Source: an uncultured Roseburia sp.
Lineage (GTDB): Bacteria > Bacillota > Clostridia > Lachnospirales > Lachnospiraceae
Assembly (NCBI GenBank): GCA_910577925.1
Contig: CAJTOI010000008.1
Span: 53,327 to 117,326, forward strand
Direction of reading: 5' to 3'
Length of the DNA stretch: 64,000 bases
This document shows, in pieces, positions 49,414-58,742 of the stretch. The translations under genes and the position numbers were made by a program. How positions within the stretch are numbered: the stretch's first letter is position 1; each line of letters opens with the position of its first letter. Under the pieces are notes generated by a model. The model did no database searches. It saw only the letters and a list, made by a program, of their open reading frames with translations, and had not been told where the DNA came from.

Positions 49414-52224
49414 ATGATTTTATTGCGTGCAAATGCGGAACTGCAGAAAACTTTTGAGCGTGTGATAGATGCGATGCAGGTCCCGGTGCAGTGGAACGGA
49501 ATTTTCGCGGTGATCGACAATTATATTATTCTGCAGGGAGAGGTGCGGTCGCTGTTTTTTCACTTTGACAGCAGGCGCGTGGTGACAAACCTGATCGACA
49601 TTCCCGTGCAGGAGGAAGCGGTCGAGCCGGTCGGCACAAATATGAGAGTGCAGAATGCGGTTAATATGATTCTCTATGCATTCGGCAAGTGGGGCAATAT
49701 CAAAGGGCTTAGGGTGGATAAGGGTTATGAGGAGCTGAACCGGCTTTTTGCGGGTATCATGCGGGAGTATGAGGTCGAGCCGGAATACACGCGGGAGTAT
49801 TTCCGGTTTTACCGCGGCAATATGCGGATTACCTATGAAGATGTGGTGCAGCTTGCGGTAGAATACCGGGAGGAGGATGCGGCGGAGACCGAAGAGGAGG
49901 AGACGCCCGGCCTCTGGCGGAAAATCATCTGGAAGAGGCGGGCGGCAGAGTTCGTGCGCACGGATCTCGCGGAGGAAAAGCGGAGAGGGGAACGCCTCGG
50001 CAACAATTTTTATATGGTGGGCTATCTGTGTCCCGTCTGCCGGAAGAATCTGCATATGGTGGTGTACCCGCCCGGAAACGAGTTTCGGATTGAGACGGAG
50101 GAGGGAGCGGTGATTCTGGCGCGGGCGGCGGCCTGTGACAGCTGCAGCAGCTTTTATACGCCGCGTCCGCGGAAGCTGTTTGCCGAGGGTGACATTTACT
50201 GTATGGAGTTCGGGGAGGACAGGAGGGCATATGAGGATTACCTTGAACTTTTGGGGCGGAACGGAGCGCGCGTTTCCAACAGCAGCTGCAATGAGTTTGC
50301 GGACAAGAGCAGATATGCCGCGGATGAGACCGGGGATTCGAAAAGTTTAGAGGAGCTTGTGCAGGATCTGCCCGAACTGCCGGATATCGAAGTGCAGAAA
50401 CTGATGGCGCGGATGGAAGAGGGCTTTTACCCCGAGGAGAGCCGCAGACGCGCAGAAGGTGAGATACGCGCGCAGGAGCGGGAGCGCATGAAAGGGCGGG
50501 AACGCGCTGCGGCAGGCGAAAACGGCGCTAAGACAGAGCGGCAGAAGGCGGGCCGGCAGGCCGCAGCTTTTCGGCCGGCGGGCGGGTCCGCTTCGGGAGC
50601 TGACGGAAACTACCGGCACGAAGTTTCCGCCGGAAAAAGCGCGGGAGACAGACACGAGGCTTCCGCCGGAAAAAGCGCAGGGGGCGGATGCGAAGCTTCC
50701 GCCGGAAAAAGCGCAGAGGACAGGTCAGCCGGAGCTTCTGTGGGCCTGCGGGAGGCTGCGGAAGACAGGCGGGATGACAGAGACGCCACAGGAGCCGCCG
50801 GAGGAAGCGGGGCACGGAATCGGGGCGGCGGTGCGTCTTCCCCGGGCGAGGGGGAGCAGCAGGAGCTGGAACGCCGGTATGAGGCGCGCATCGAGATGAT
50901 TGAGCGCTTTTCCGACCGCCAGCTGCGGGAGCTTAAGAAGCAGATTTCCGGCGAGCGAAAGCTTGATGCCGCGACGAAGCGGCAGTACTTAGACAGGATT
51001 GAGCACAAGCTTGTCCAGGAGCGCGTGGGACAGCTGGCAAAGAAGGTGGACGGCTGCGAGGGTAAAAATTATATCCTGATGAAACGTGTTTACGAGGAAA
51101 TCGAACATGCGCAGCTTCCCCCGGAGGAAAAGGAACCGCTTTTAAGAAGGCTTGAGGAATGGCGGCTTGCACAGGGAGAGCGGGAGGTGCGGCAGCTGGT
51201 GGAGAAAATGCCTCCGACACTTGACAGAGAGGGCTACCGCAGGTATGTGCAGCGCATCCGCGACTATGAGGAGGTGGATCTCTCCCCCTATGAGGAGCAG
51301 CTGCTGGAGCGACGCACAAGAGCGGAGGAGCAGGAGCTTGCGAATACGGTGCGGCGCGCCAGAAAAGTTTCAAAAGAGGATTATGAGGAGCTTGCCGCGA
51401 AGCTTCGGGAGGGGGATTTTCTGCCTGAACTGGCGGCGCCTTATCTGGAAAAAATCGAGGGCAAAATCCGGGAGCTTGACGCGGAGGAGCTTGCGCGCAT
51501 CTGTCCGGACCCGATGAAAATGTCTTTCGAGGAGGGCATGGTATCCTATCAGATGATTCAGGACGGGAACTTTCTGCCGGAGCTTCGGGAGAATGCCTTA
51601 AAAATGTTAGAAAAGCGGCTTGCAAAGCTTAAGACGGACGAGTGCGAACTTCTGGTGCAGAAGCTTTCGTCAGAGCTTGAGGAGGCGGGAATTTCGGAAC
51701 GGGTGCAGCATCACTTTTATCCGGCGCGGCGGGCGCTGCTCGGGCAGGCAGATCCGGAGGAGCTGCGTGTGATTGATTATGCGATGGCCTCCTACGCGGC
51801 CGGAGTCGGACCGTTTGAATATCCGATTCTGGTGGTGGATGCGACGCGCGGCGGAACCGGTAAAGAGGGATTTATTCTGACGCCGGATCATTTTTATTAC
51901 AGCACGTTGCTGAGCGCCTACGGGTTTCCGATTGCGGGGATTGACGCGGTTACGGCGTCTACGGGGCTTTTAAACAGGGGGCTCTATGTGCATCGGAAGA
52001 ACGGGACAAAGATAAAGGTTCCCTGTGCGGTGGAGACAAAGGAGCTTACCGCCTTTGCACAGGTTTTGGACAATTATATCCGCTACCTTCAGGAAAAACC
52101 CGAGTCAAGGCAGCTGCCCTATCTGGCGAAGGAGAAGCACGACACCATCTGCTGTCTGCGCTGCGGCCATATCTACCGCGGCGGAACCGTCTGCCCGGAG
52201 TGCGGCTTTCAGAGCAATGAATGA
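49414..52224 (+). CDS. large multi-domain protein with two zinc ribbons and helical repeats, unknown function
   Basis: A 936-residue soluble protein. Residues 1-150 form an alpha/beta region; about 205-260 is a zinc ribbon (CPVC ... CDSC). About 370-480 is low-complexity, with a threefold 12-residue repeat of the SAGKSA type. About 485-770 holds helical units of roughly 55-60 residues, each with a GDFLPEL/GNFLPEL or DLSPYEEQL-like turn. About 790-900 is a beta-rich domain (VVDATRGGTGKEGFILTPDHFYYS), and a final ribbon CLRC ... CPEC ends the protein. No enzyme motif found. Start ATG 49414 with GGGGAG upstream. pdaA follows closely. Confidence 0.82.
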   Translation: MILLRANAELQKTFERVIDAMQVPVQWNGIFAVIDNYIILQGEVRSLFFHFDSRRVVTNLIDIPVQEEAVEPVGTNMRVQNAVNMILYAFGKWGNIKGLRVDKGYEELNRLFAGIMREYEVEPEYTREYFRFYRGNMRITYEDVVQLAVEYREEDAAETEEEETPGLWRKIIWKRRAAEFVRTDLAEEKRRGERLGNNFYMVGYLCPVCRKNLHMVVYPPGNEFRIETEEGAVILARAAACDSCSSFYTPRPRKLFAEGDIYCMEFGEDRRAYEDYLELLGRNGARVSNSSCNEFADKSRYAADETGDSKSLEELVQDLPELPDIEVQKLMARMEEGFYPEESRRRAEGEIRAQERERMKGRERAAAGENGAKTERQKAGRQAAAFRPAGGSASGADGNYRHEVSAGKSAGDRHEASAGKSAGGGCEASAGKSAEDRSAGASVGLREAAEDRRDDRDATGAAGGSGARNRGGGASSPGEGEQQELERRYEARIEMIERFSDRQLRELKKQISGERKLDAATKRQYLDRIEHKLVQERVGQLAKKVDGCEGKNYILMKRVYEEIEHAQLPPEEKEPLLRRLEEWRLAQGEREVRQLVEKMPPTLDREGYRRYVQRIRDYEEVDLSPYEEQLLERRTRAEEQELANTVRRARKVSKEDYEELAAKLREGDFLPELAAPYLEKIEGKIRELDAEELARICPDPMKMSFEEGMVSYQMIQDGNFLPELRENALKMLEKRLAKLKTDECELLVQKLSSELEEAGISERVQHHFYPARRALLGQADPEELRVIDYAMASYAAGVGPFEYPILVVDATRGGTGKEGFILTPDHFYYSTLLSAYGFPIAGIDAVTASTGLLNRGLYVHRKNGTKIKVPCAVETKELTAFAQVLDNYIRYLQEKPESRQLPYLAKEKHDTICCLRCGHIYRGGTVCPECGFQSNE
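50625..50732 (+). repeat. three 36-bp tandem repeats inside the 936-residue protein gene
   Basis: TTCCGCCGGAAAAAGCGC begins at 50625, 50661 and 50697, giving an exact 36-bp period (12 residues, SAGKSA plus six variable). Copies 2 and 3 differ mainly at the variable end. Such in-frame repeats can change number by slippage and set linker length. Confidence 0.85.
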
Positions 52225-52280
52225 TTCATATCCGCGTTTCCCGCTTCATATATATTACGAAAGGAATACTTGGAGTGGTT

Positions 52281-53093
52281 ATGAGGCAAAAGGGAAAGAA
52301 GGCGGTCTGCATGGTCGCCGCAGCTGCACTGCTGTTTGCGGCCGGCCGCGGAACCGCCACGCTGCAGCAGACTTATCAGGCGATGTATGTGCAGGGAACC
52401 ATAGAAAATCAGTCGGATAACTGGGGACTTGGGTTCGGAGCGGAGGGGACGCAGCCGACCGGAAATGTTTCCGCGGACGAACTGAAAAAATATGATGCCT
52501 ATTATGTCGGGGGCAAGGAGGAAAAGGTCTTGTACCTGACCTTTGACTGCGGTTATGAGAACGGAAACACGGAGCCGATTCTTGACGCGCTCAAAAAACA
52601 CAATGCGCCCGCAACGTTTTTTGTGGTCGGACATTTTCTGGAGTCTGCCCCGGAGATTGTCAGGCGCATGGTGGCCGACGGCCATACGGTGGGAAATCAC
52701 ACCTATCATCATCCGGATATGTCGGCGATTTCGGATACGGCATCGTTTCAGAAGGAGATGGATGACGTCTCGTCCCTTTTTAAGGATATTACCGGGCAGG
52801 AACTCGCGAAATACTATCGCCCGCCGCAGGGCAAATACAGCACGGAAAATCTTTCGATGGCGAAGGAGCTGGGATACCGCACCTTTTTCTGGAGTCTTGC
52901 CTATGTGGACTGGAATGCGGATAATCAGCCGACAAAGGATGAGGCGTTTGATAAGCTGCTCGGGCGCATTCATCCGGGGGCAATCGTGCTGCTGCACAGC
53001 ACCTCGAAGACAAACGGAGAGATTTTAGACGAACTGCTGACGAAGTGGGAGGAGATGGGATATACGTTTCGACCGCTTTCGGATTTTACATAG
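52281..53093 (+). CDS. pdaA: polysaccharide deacetylase, PdaA type
   Basis: A 270-residue exported enzyme: N-terminal signal/anchor (about 6-22), then an NodB deacetylase domain with all five motifs: LYLTFDCGYENGN, HTYHHPDM, YYRPPQGKYS, DWNADNQPT and GAIVLLHSTS. TFDxGYENGNT is typical of PdaA, which N-deacetylates muramic acid on the way to the delta-lactam of spore cortex; this implies a spore former, though related enzymes act elsewhere in the wall. ATG 52281 has GGAG upstream; an earlier ATG (52221) overlaps the preceding stop but gives an odd leader. Confidence 0.88.
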   Translation: MRQKGKKAVCMVAAAALLFAAGRGTATLQQTYQAMYVQGTIENQSDNWGLGFGAEGTQPTGNVSADELKKYDAYYVGGKEEKVLYLTFDCGYENGNTEPILDALKKHNAPATFFVVGHFLESAPEIVRRMVADGHTVGNHTYHHPDMSAISDTASFQKEMDDVSSLFKDITGQELAKYYRPPQGKYSTENLSMAKELGYRTFFWSLAYVDWNADNQPTKDEAFDKLLGRIHPGAIVLLHSTSKTNGEILDELLTKWEEMGYTFRPLSDFT

Positions 53094-53115
53094 AAGCGGA
53101 CGGTACGGGAAAGAG

Positions 53116-53139
53116 GCCGGGGGAAACCCCGGCTTTTTC
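53116..53139 (+). terminator. Rho-independent terminator after pdaA
   Basis: GCCGGGG (53116-53122), GAAA tetraloop, CCCCGGC (53127-53133), then TTTTTCT. Confidence 0.88.
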
Positions 53140-53374
53140 TGTGTCCGCACGTTGCTTCGGAGAGATACCCGAAGCGCGTCAACAGGTATTTTTTGTCATT
53201 TTTTGGGTTGACGGAACTGCCATAAGTGGATATGATAATATTTGAAAATAGGAAAAAAGTCATAGGAGTGATTTCTTTGAAATTATTATATAATTATCAA
53301 ACAGGGGGAGTCAGGAAAAGAAAAGTATTCGAACCAAAATCACCTTATGTCTCATCTTAACGGTTCTGGCGGCA

Positions 53375-55291
53375 TTGTTTGCAACCGGTGTTTCGAGTAT
53401 TATACCGAATTACAACAATACGATGTCTACGGTAGAACAGATGATGAGTCAGACAGCCGTTTTGGCAGCGGGACGTGTGGAGCAGGAGCTCGCGGCTTAC
53501 AAGAATGCCGTTATGGATGCGGGCTGTATCCCGCAGCTGTCGGATCCGGCCGTGCTGCGGAGCGAAAAGCAGTCCATTATTGACGAGCGCGCCTCGATGC
53601 ACGGTTTTCAGCGGGGAAATATTATCGGCTTGGACGGCATCAGCGTGCTGGACGGAAAGGATTATTCAGACCGGGAATATGTGCAGCAGGCCATGCAGGG
53701 CAATATCTATGTGTCGGAGCCGCTGATCAGCAAGATTACCGGGGAACTGTCCATTATGGTTGCGGCGCCGCTTTACGCCGACGGAATATACGGTTCATCG
53801 ATCGTAGGCGTCGTATATTTTGTTCCGCGCGAGACTTTTTTGAATGACATTGTATCGGCCATACAGGTCGGCGAAAACAGCAGAGCTTACATGATCAACA
53901 AATCCGGTGACACGATTGCGGATATTACGCTTGAGACGATCACGGTTCAGAATATCGAGACCGAGGCGCAGAGCGATCCGACGCTGAAAGATCTCGCGGC
54001 GATTCACGCGCAGATGCGGCAGGGAAAGAACGGATTCGGAAGCTATACGAGCGGGGAAGATAAAATGTTTGCGGCCTATGCGCCCGTGAGTGATACGGAC
54101 GGATGGAGTATCGCGGTTACCGCGCCGCAGATCAATTATCTGGCTTCCACGCGGGATGCGATGGTTGTCAACATTGCGGTGATCGTGATCTCCATACTGG
54201 TCTCCGTCGTGATCGCGCTGGTACTGGCGGGCAGCATCAGTCGGCCGATGAAAGCGTGCGCGCAGCGGATGGAACTGCTTGTACAGGGCGATCTGGATAC
54301 GCCGATGCCGAAGATTACGAGTAAGGATGAGACCGGTATGCTTGCAAGATCCACGGCATCTCTGGTCGAGGGATTAAGCGTTGTGATTAATGATATCGCT
54401 TATCTGCTGAATGAGATGGCAAATCAGAACCTTGACGTCCATACCGGACATGAGGAGGTATATGTCGGCAGCTTCCGGAATATCCTGCTTTCCATGCGCA
54501 ATATGAGAGGACAGTTAAGCGGCGCGATGCGCCAGGTGAATCATTCTGCGGCGCAGGTATCCGCAGCCAGCAATCAGCTGGCTTCCGGCGCGCAGATGCT
54601 CAGTCAGGGAACTTTAGAGCAGGCGGGCTCGGTGGAGGAGCTCGCGGCACGGATGAACGAAATTTCCGAACAGGTGAAAAGCACTGCAAGCGGCGCATTG
54701 GACGTCCGCGGCCAGACACACCGGACCGGCAAGGAGGTCTCTCTGTGCAATCAGAAGATGCAGGACCTGGTAAAGGCCATGGATAAGATTCAGACCAGCT
54801 CCGATGAGATTGAAAAAATTCTTAAGACAATCGACGATATTGCATTCCAGACGAATATTCTGGCGCTGAATGCAGCCGTCGAAGCTGCCAGAGCGGGCAG
54901 CGCCGGAAAAGGGTTTGCCGTTGTCGCGGAAGAGGTGCGCAATCTGGCCGGAAAATCGGCCGAAGCCGCTCAGAATACATCCGTACTGATTGAAAATTCT
55001 ACGGAGGCAGTACATACGGGTACGGAAATTGCCCAGAATACGGCGAATATTCTGTTTGAAGTGGTGAATAGTATTCAGTCTATGGTTGATTCGATTGACC
55101 ATATCGCAACGGTGTCCAACGAACAGTCGGATGCGGTCGGACAGGTTACGGAAGGGATTAACCGAATCTCAACGATCGTGCAGAGCAACAGTGCCACCGC
55201 AGAGGAAAGTGCCGCTGCAAGCGAACAGCTTTCCGCCGAAGCGGTCGGGTTGAAAGAACTGGTGGATCAGTTTACGCTAGCCTCGGACTAA
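53375..55291 (+). CDS. methyl-accepting chemotaxis protein with dCACHE-like sensor; start codon unclear
   Basis: A chemoreceptor of about 638-655 residues. An extracellular dCACHE-like sensor ([25 protein letters not shown], core [15 protein letters not shown]) is followed by a second membrane segment, HAMP and a signalling region with [30 protein letters not shown] (core [10 protein letters not shown]). From 53375 (TTG) translation would cut the first membrane helix. The open frame really extends back to 53294 and reads [23 protein letters not shown], the expected first helix, but has no ATG, GTG or TTG there, although AGGGGGAG lies at 53303. An ATT at 53327 or a lost ATG must be considered. 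Confidence 0.88.
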   Translation: MFATGVSSIIPNYNNTMSTVEQMMSQTAVLAAGRVEQELAAYKNAVMDAGCIPQLSDPAVLRSEKQSIIDERASMHGFQRGNIIGLDGISVLDGKDYSDREYVQQAMQGNIYVSEPLISKITGELSIMVAAPLYADGIYGSSIVGVVYFVPRETFLNDIVSAIQVGENSRAYMINKSGDTIADITLETITVQNIETEAQSDPTLKDLAAIHAQMRQGKNGFGSYTSGEDKMFAAYAPVSDTDGWSIAVTAPQINYLASTRDAMVVNIAVIVISILVSVVIALVLAGSISRPMKACAQRMELLVQGDLDTPMPKITSKDETGMLARSTASLVEGLSVVINDIAYLLNEMANQNLDVHTGHEEVYVGSFRNILLSMRNMRGQLSGAMRQVNHSAAQVSAASNQLASGAQMLSQGTLEQAGSVEELAARMNEISEQVKSTASGALDVRGQTHRTGKEVSLCNQKMQDLVKAMDKIQTSSDEIEKILKTIDDIAFQTNILALNAAVEAARAGSAGKGFAVVAEEVRNLAGKSAEAAQNTSVLIENSTEAVHTGTEIAQNTANILFEVVNSIQSMVDSIDHIATVSNEQSDAVGQVTEGINRISTIVQSNSATAEESAAASEQLSAEAVGLKELVDQFTLASD

Positions 55292-55297
55292 AAAAGA

Positions 55298-55335
55298 GAC
55301 TGTGAAAACAAACCTGTTTTCACAGTCTTTTTTTT
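55298..55335. terminator. bidirectional terminator between the chemoreceptor and the phage tail module
   Basis: GACTGTGAAAAC (55298-55309) pairs perfectly with GTTTTCACAGTC (55316-55327); A-run on the left and T8 on the right serve both strands. Confidence 0.9.
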
Positions 55336-55383
55336 GTACCATACACGGCTCTTTCGGGAGGCTGCTTTTTCAGACAGCCGTGT

Positions 55384-57612
55384 TTATGCGGTTGTTTCGA
55401 GTGCCTTAAGCCTGTCTTTTATCGCAAGATTTTCTTTTTCAAGCAAAGCCGTCTTTTCCCACAAGCGCTGTGTCATGTGAATGGTCAGGAAGATAAATTC
55501 CTGATAGCGTAGCGCATAGTCGTATATGAGATTGCCGTCCTCATCCGTACAGGGTACCTTTGAGGCTTCAACCGGCGTTCCGTCTTCCTCGTTGAACTCC
55601 GTGTATTCGTATCGGATGTCCTTGCAGAATCCCGCAAATTGTTCCGGCGCTATTCCGAGCTCTTCCATCGCATCTTCAACGTCCTGGGAAATGGCGCCGA
55701 TATGTACGCGGTCTCCGTCGTCAAACATAAAAGATTTCGGCTGCAGACTGAGAAACAGCCGTTCATACACTTCCGAAATAGCGCGGATATTGTGTTTTTT
55801 CGTGCGGTCGGAGGTTTGAATGGTTCCGGTTCTTGCATATACATTTTTCCAGAGGTGCGAGGCGTCTCCGATGTTTATTGTAGCATTCGCATCTCCGTTT
55901 GCTCTAAACGTTGTCTGTAAAAAATCATAGTCAACCCCTTTTGCGTGAAGGTATACGGGCGAACTGTTCGCTCCGTTGTAGTCGCCCATGTGGATGCTAT
56001 TTGAGCTATTCATCCCGAGCAGCCGAGTTTCTATTCCTGCCGTATTTTTCGTGATAAACCATTTGTTGTTATCTATTTTAATATTGCTTTTCGACAAAAA
56101 TTCGCCGCTATTAATAGTTATCGCCCCATTAATAGTTCCGCCGGTTTTTGGCAGATAGGTATTTACGATATTATTGCCGTTTCCGTCCTGTGTGGCTTTG
56201 GTTGCAGTTGCCGCTGAGGTGGCCGAAGTGGCTGATTTTACACTAAAATTCGCCGGATTATAAACATACATGTTTACCCCGTCGTTACCGCCCCACAGCC
56301 CGTAGGGCTGCCCTCCCTGCACCGACAAGTGAAATGTCATTGGCAATGAAGCGTCTCCGTCTCGTCCTAATTTTGCCGCAGTGGTTGCAGTCGCGGCATT
56401 TCCGGTACAGCTTCCGCTCGAACCTGTCACGCTTGGCTGCGGATTGTTTGCGGAATACTGACGTTCGTTTGCAACGTTTCCGAGTCCGATATCTGCTTTT
56501 GCGATAGTGACATAGCCTGTTCGGTAAGCACTCTCGGAATCTCCTTTTACGCCGGAGACACCGGCGTTTGTCAGAGTGTCAATCAAATCCCGCAAGACCT
56601 TTCCCTGCCTGGCCGACAGTGGTTTGTCTGCGGCAGCGGAAGTCAGATTGTCGACGATATCCGTCACATTGAGTTTGGCCGTTGTAATGCTGTCGATCAG
56701 ACTCTTGTTATTTTTGATGTAGGCGACGATTTCGCTGAACTGGTCAAGTGTCTCATCGTCGCTGTCCGAGAGCGTATTCAGCCGGGAGGTGAGCGCTTCT
56801 ATGACTTCCCGCAGGTCGGCGTGGGCATTTTCAGATAAATTGTGCAGATTCAGATCGTTGGAGACATCCAGCGCCTTATCGTAAGCTGCTTTGACCGAAT
56901 TCGGGGTCGCGGACGTATCTGTGGAAGTGCTTGTGACACTGTCTTCAAGTTTTGTGTGCCCGTAACGAAAAACGGATGCATGTTCCGTGATATGTTCGAT
57001 AAACGTACGGATTGCTTTTGCTGTTTTTCCGAATGCCGCAGAGAGTGTCTCGCCGCTGTTTAATGCGCCGAGTGCCGGGGATTCGGTGTAGGTCGGCGTC
57101 TGGTCGTTTGTCGTGACATTCGGCACGTTTCCAAGTCCGATCTGCACGTGATCTGTCTTGTGCGGGTTGCTTTCATCCGCTAAGTGCCGGATGATTTTTT
57201 CGATGATATTTGACTCGACGACGGATTCGATCTCGTTATCTTCCAACACGGATTTTCTCACGATAATGTGAAAGCAGGCGGTCGTGACGGCGCTGTTCTC
57301 GGAAATGATTTTTATTTCCGCGTCGCATTTGCCGGGCACGCAGGTCGCCTGCTCCGGCAGAATAAGAGAAATTGTTCCGTCGCCATTTCTGGATACATGC
57401 GTGTCGTCATCGTCCATATATACAAAGGTGTGATCCGGTTTGGAAATTTTAATACAGAGGATATCGCTCTGCGGCAGCTTGTACGGTTTTCCGTTATCGG
57501 ACAGGGTGATTAAAATGCTTCTGGAATTGTAGTCGTCCTGACTGCAGTGAATGTTTTGAATCCTTGCTACAGTGAAATCAAGGGTGATTTTTTGTTCGAA
57601 TTTTGTACTCAT
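55384..57612 (-). CDS. phage baseplate/tail fibre protein with BppU N-terminus and S74 chaperone
   Basis: A 742-residue fibre. Residues 1-125 form a BppU-like baseplate-attachment domain (ITLDFTVARIQNIHCSQ... ILPEQATCVPG). The middle contains phage fibre shaft segments with repeated LGNVxN (IGLGNVPNV, IGLGNVANERQYS) and Ser/Ala/Thr-rich stretches. The C-terminal 150 residues are an intramolecular chaperone of peptidase family S74, with the Ser-Lys dyad region TSDRTKKHNI and a coiled coil that is shed after trimer folding. It is the last gene of the tail module and would bind the host surface. Confidence 0.87.
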   Translation of the reverse strand: MSTKFEQKITLDFTVARIQNIHCSQDDYNSRSILITLSDNGKPYKLPQSDILCIKISKPDHTFVYMDDDDTHVSRNGDGTISLILPEQATCVPGKCDAEIKIISENSAVTTACFHIIVRKSVLEDNEIESVVESNIIEKIIRHLADESNPHKTDHVQIGLGNVPNVTTNDQTPTYTESPALGALNSGETLSAAFGKTAKAIRTFIEHITEHASVFRYGHTKLEDSVTSTSTDTSATPNSVKAAYDKALDVSNDLNLHNLSENAHADLREVIEALTSRLNTLSDSDDETLDQFSEIVAYIKNNKSLIDSITTAKLNVTDIVDNLTSAAADKPLSARQGKVLRDLIDTLTNAGVSGVKGDSESAYRTGYVTIAKADIGLGNVANERQYSANNPQPSVTGSSGSCTGNAATATTAAKLGRDGDASLPMTFHLSVQGGQPYGLWGGNDGVNMYVYNPANFSVKSATSATSAATATKATQDGNGNNIVNTYLPKTGGTINGAITINSGEFLSKSNIKIDNNKWFITKNTAGIETRLLGMNSSNSIHMGDYNGANSSPVYLHAKGVDYDFLQTTFRANGDANATINIGDASHLWKNVYARTGTIQTSDRTKKHNIRAISEVYERLFLSLQPKSFMFDDGDRVHIGAISQDVEDAMEELGIAPEQFAGFCKDIRYEYTEFNEEDGTPVEASKVPCTDEDGNLIYDYALRYQEFIFLTIHMTQRLWEKTALLEKENLAIKDRLKALETTA

Positions 57613-57624
57613 AGTGCTCCTTTC

Positions 57625-58449
57625 TTATATCCCGATTTTCCGAATCGGGGAGTAGGTAATTTTTATGCTGCAATCGAGATTCGGCGTAAACGTATTGCAT
57701 CGATTCTCGTAAGTATTGATGATGCGCGGGAAAAAATAGTTGAAATCATTGGCAAGCGCAGGGTGGGAGAGGGAGGAGGTGATAATCTGGTTCTTCCCGT
57801 CTATGCGCAGAACCTCGTTCATGCGGCAGTTATTTATCCGCATGATTCTGGTGTCCATGGAATTCATGAGCGTAAAATCTCCGTCGCCCAATATGGTGAT
57901 TTCCATATCCGGCAGAATCTGTACATCGATTGCGGTAATCTCGTCCGAATTGTCAAATAAATCAAAAGAAGTACCCGCCGTACAGTTATAGACGGCAGAT
58001 ACTTCATCCATAAAGGAAAACGGAGCGTCGGTATAGAGTGTCAGTTCCAGCCCGATGATTTGTCCGTTGTATTCAATTTGTTTGCTGCCAAAAGTCCCGT
58101 TCCAGTAGAGATGTTCAAAACCGTCCAAAAGGATTTTAAACCGCTTATAATCTCTGCGGCAGAGCCAGCGCTGCAGGGCCGAAACCTCCTGTGCCGAGAG
58201 CGCAGCCTCCTCCTGACCGGCGGTGCGTTCAGGATTTTTGCATATCTGAAATGTGGCGGAAAGGGCGGTATCATAGCTGGATGAGTAAAGGCGAAAGCGG
58301 CAGCTGCCGGAGGGGCGTATCTGCTGGAACGTGAGATCCGCACCGGATGACACCGTTTCAATGCCGCCGGAGCCGTCAAAGCGGCAGACCATCATCTGAT
58401 AGTCGGATAAGCGTTCGCCGTCGTATTCAAAGTTTAAAAAATGTTTCAT
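57625..58449 (-). CDS. distal tail (Dit)-like phage protein
   Basis: A 274-residue protein with a beta-rich N-terminal half (LNFEYDGERLSDYQMMVCRFDG) and a C-terminal domain with ELTLYTDAPFSFMDE, the pattern of distal tail proteins that form the hub joining tail tube and baseplate. It lies 12 bp upstream of the fibre gene and overlaps the small gene before it by 4 bp. In most siphophages Dit comes directly after the tape measure and before Tal; here it comes after the Tal-like gene, so the label is tentative. Confidence 0.65.
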   Translation of the reverse strand: MKHFLNFEYDGERLSDYQMMVCRFDGSGGIETVSSGADLTFQQIRPSGSCRFRLYSSSYDTALSATFQICKNPERTAGQEEAALSAQEVSALQRWLCRRDYKRFKILLDGFEHLYWNGTFGSKQIEYNGQIIGLELTLYTDAPFSFMDEVSAVYNCTAGTSFDLFDNSDEITAIDVQILPDMEITILGDGDFTLMNSMDTRIMRINNCRMNEVLRIDGKNQIITSSLSHPALANDFNYFFPRIINTYENRCNTFTPNLDCSIKITYSPIRKIGI

Positions 58450-58673
58450 AATGATTCCTCTCTTAATAAGTCAAATGTGATCAGTGGCAATAATGTCTGC
58501 GGCGTTATTTGAATGCCGGATAAGGATTCTTTGGAGACGGGGATTAAATCACTCCTCATCTGAATTTCAGTCGACAGCAGTTCATTCATCTCAAGATTAA
58601 ATGCGCTGCCGTCCGTAAATCCTTTGAGCATACCGTTTTCGTCTGCCAGAATATTTCCCGCATCGTCCCGCAA
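58446..58673 (-). CDS. small phage protein, apparently frameshifted near its start
   Basis: The readable frame (75 residues from a TTG, LRDDAGNILADENGMLKGF...) overlaps the Dit-like gene by 4 bp. A good start, ATG 58708 with AGGAGG upstream, reads MKAIDLLNIY in a different frame; reading one base back after MKAIDL gives FIKHLYALRDDAGNI and joins smoothly. So the gene was probably an 86-87 residue protein at 58446-58708 with a 1-2 nt indel after codon 6. Two hydrophobic-poor helices; function unknown, likely a baseplate or chaperone component. Confidence 0.55.
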   Translation of the reverse strand: MRDDAGNILADENGMLKGFTDGSAFNLEMNELLSTEIQMRSDLIPVSKESLSGIQITPQTLLPLITFDLLREESL

Positions 58674-58742
58674 GGCATATAAATGTTTAATAAATCAATT
58701 GCTTTCATAATGTAACCTCCTGTGTTTTGAAAATGGGACCGC

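Noticed and set aside
50625..50732. CRISPR-like repeat
   Set aside because: The 36-bp units are adjacent, in frame and inside a coding region; there are no spacers or cas genes.
55336..55383. Possible att site at the edge of the tail module
   Set aside because: ACACGGCT/AGCCGTGT forms a hairpin, but the other end of the element is outside the window, so no direct-repeat pair can be shown.
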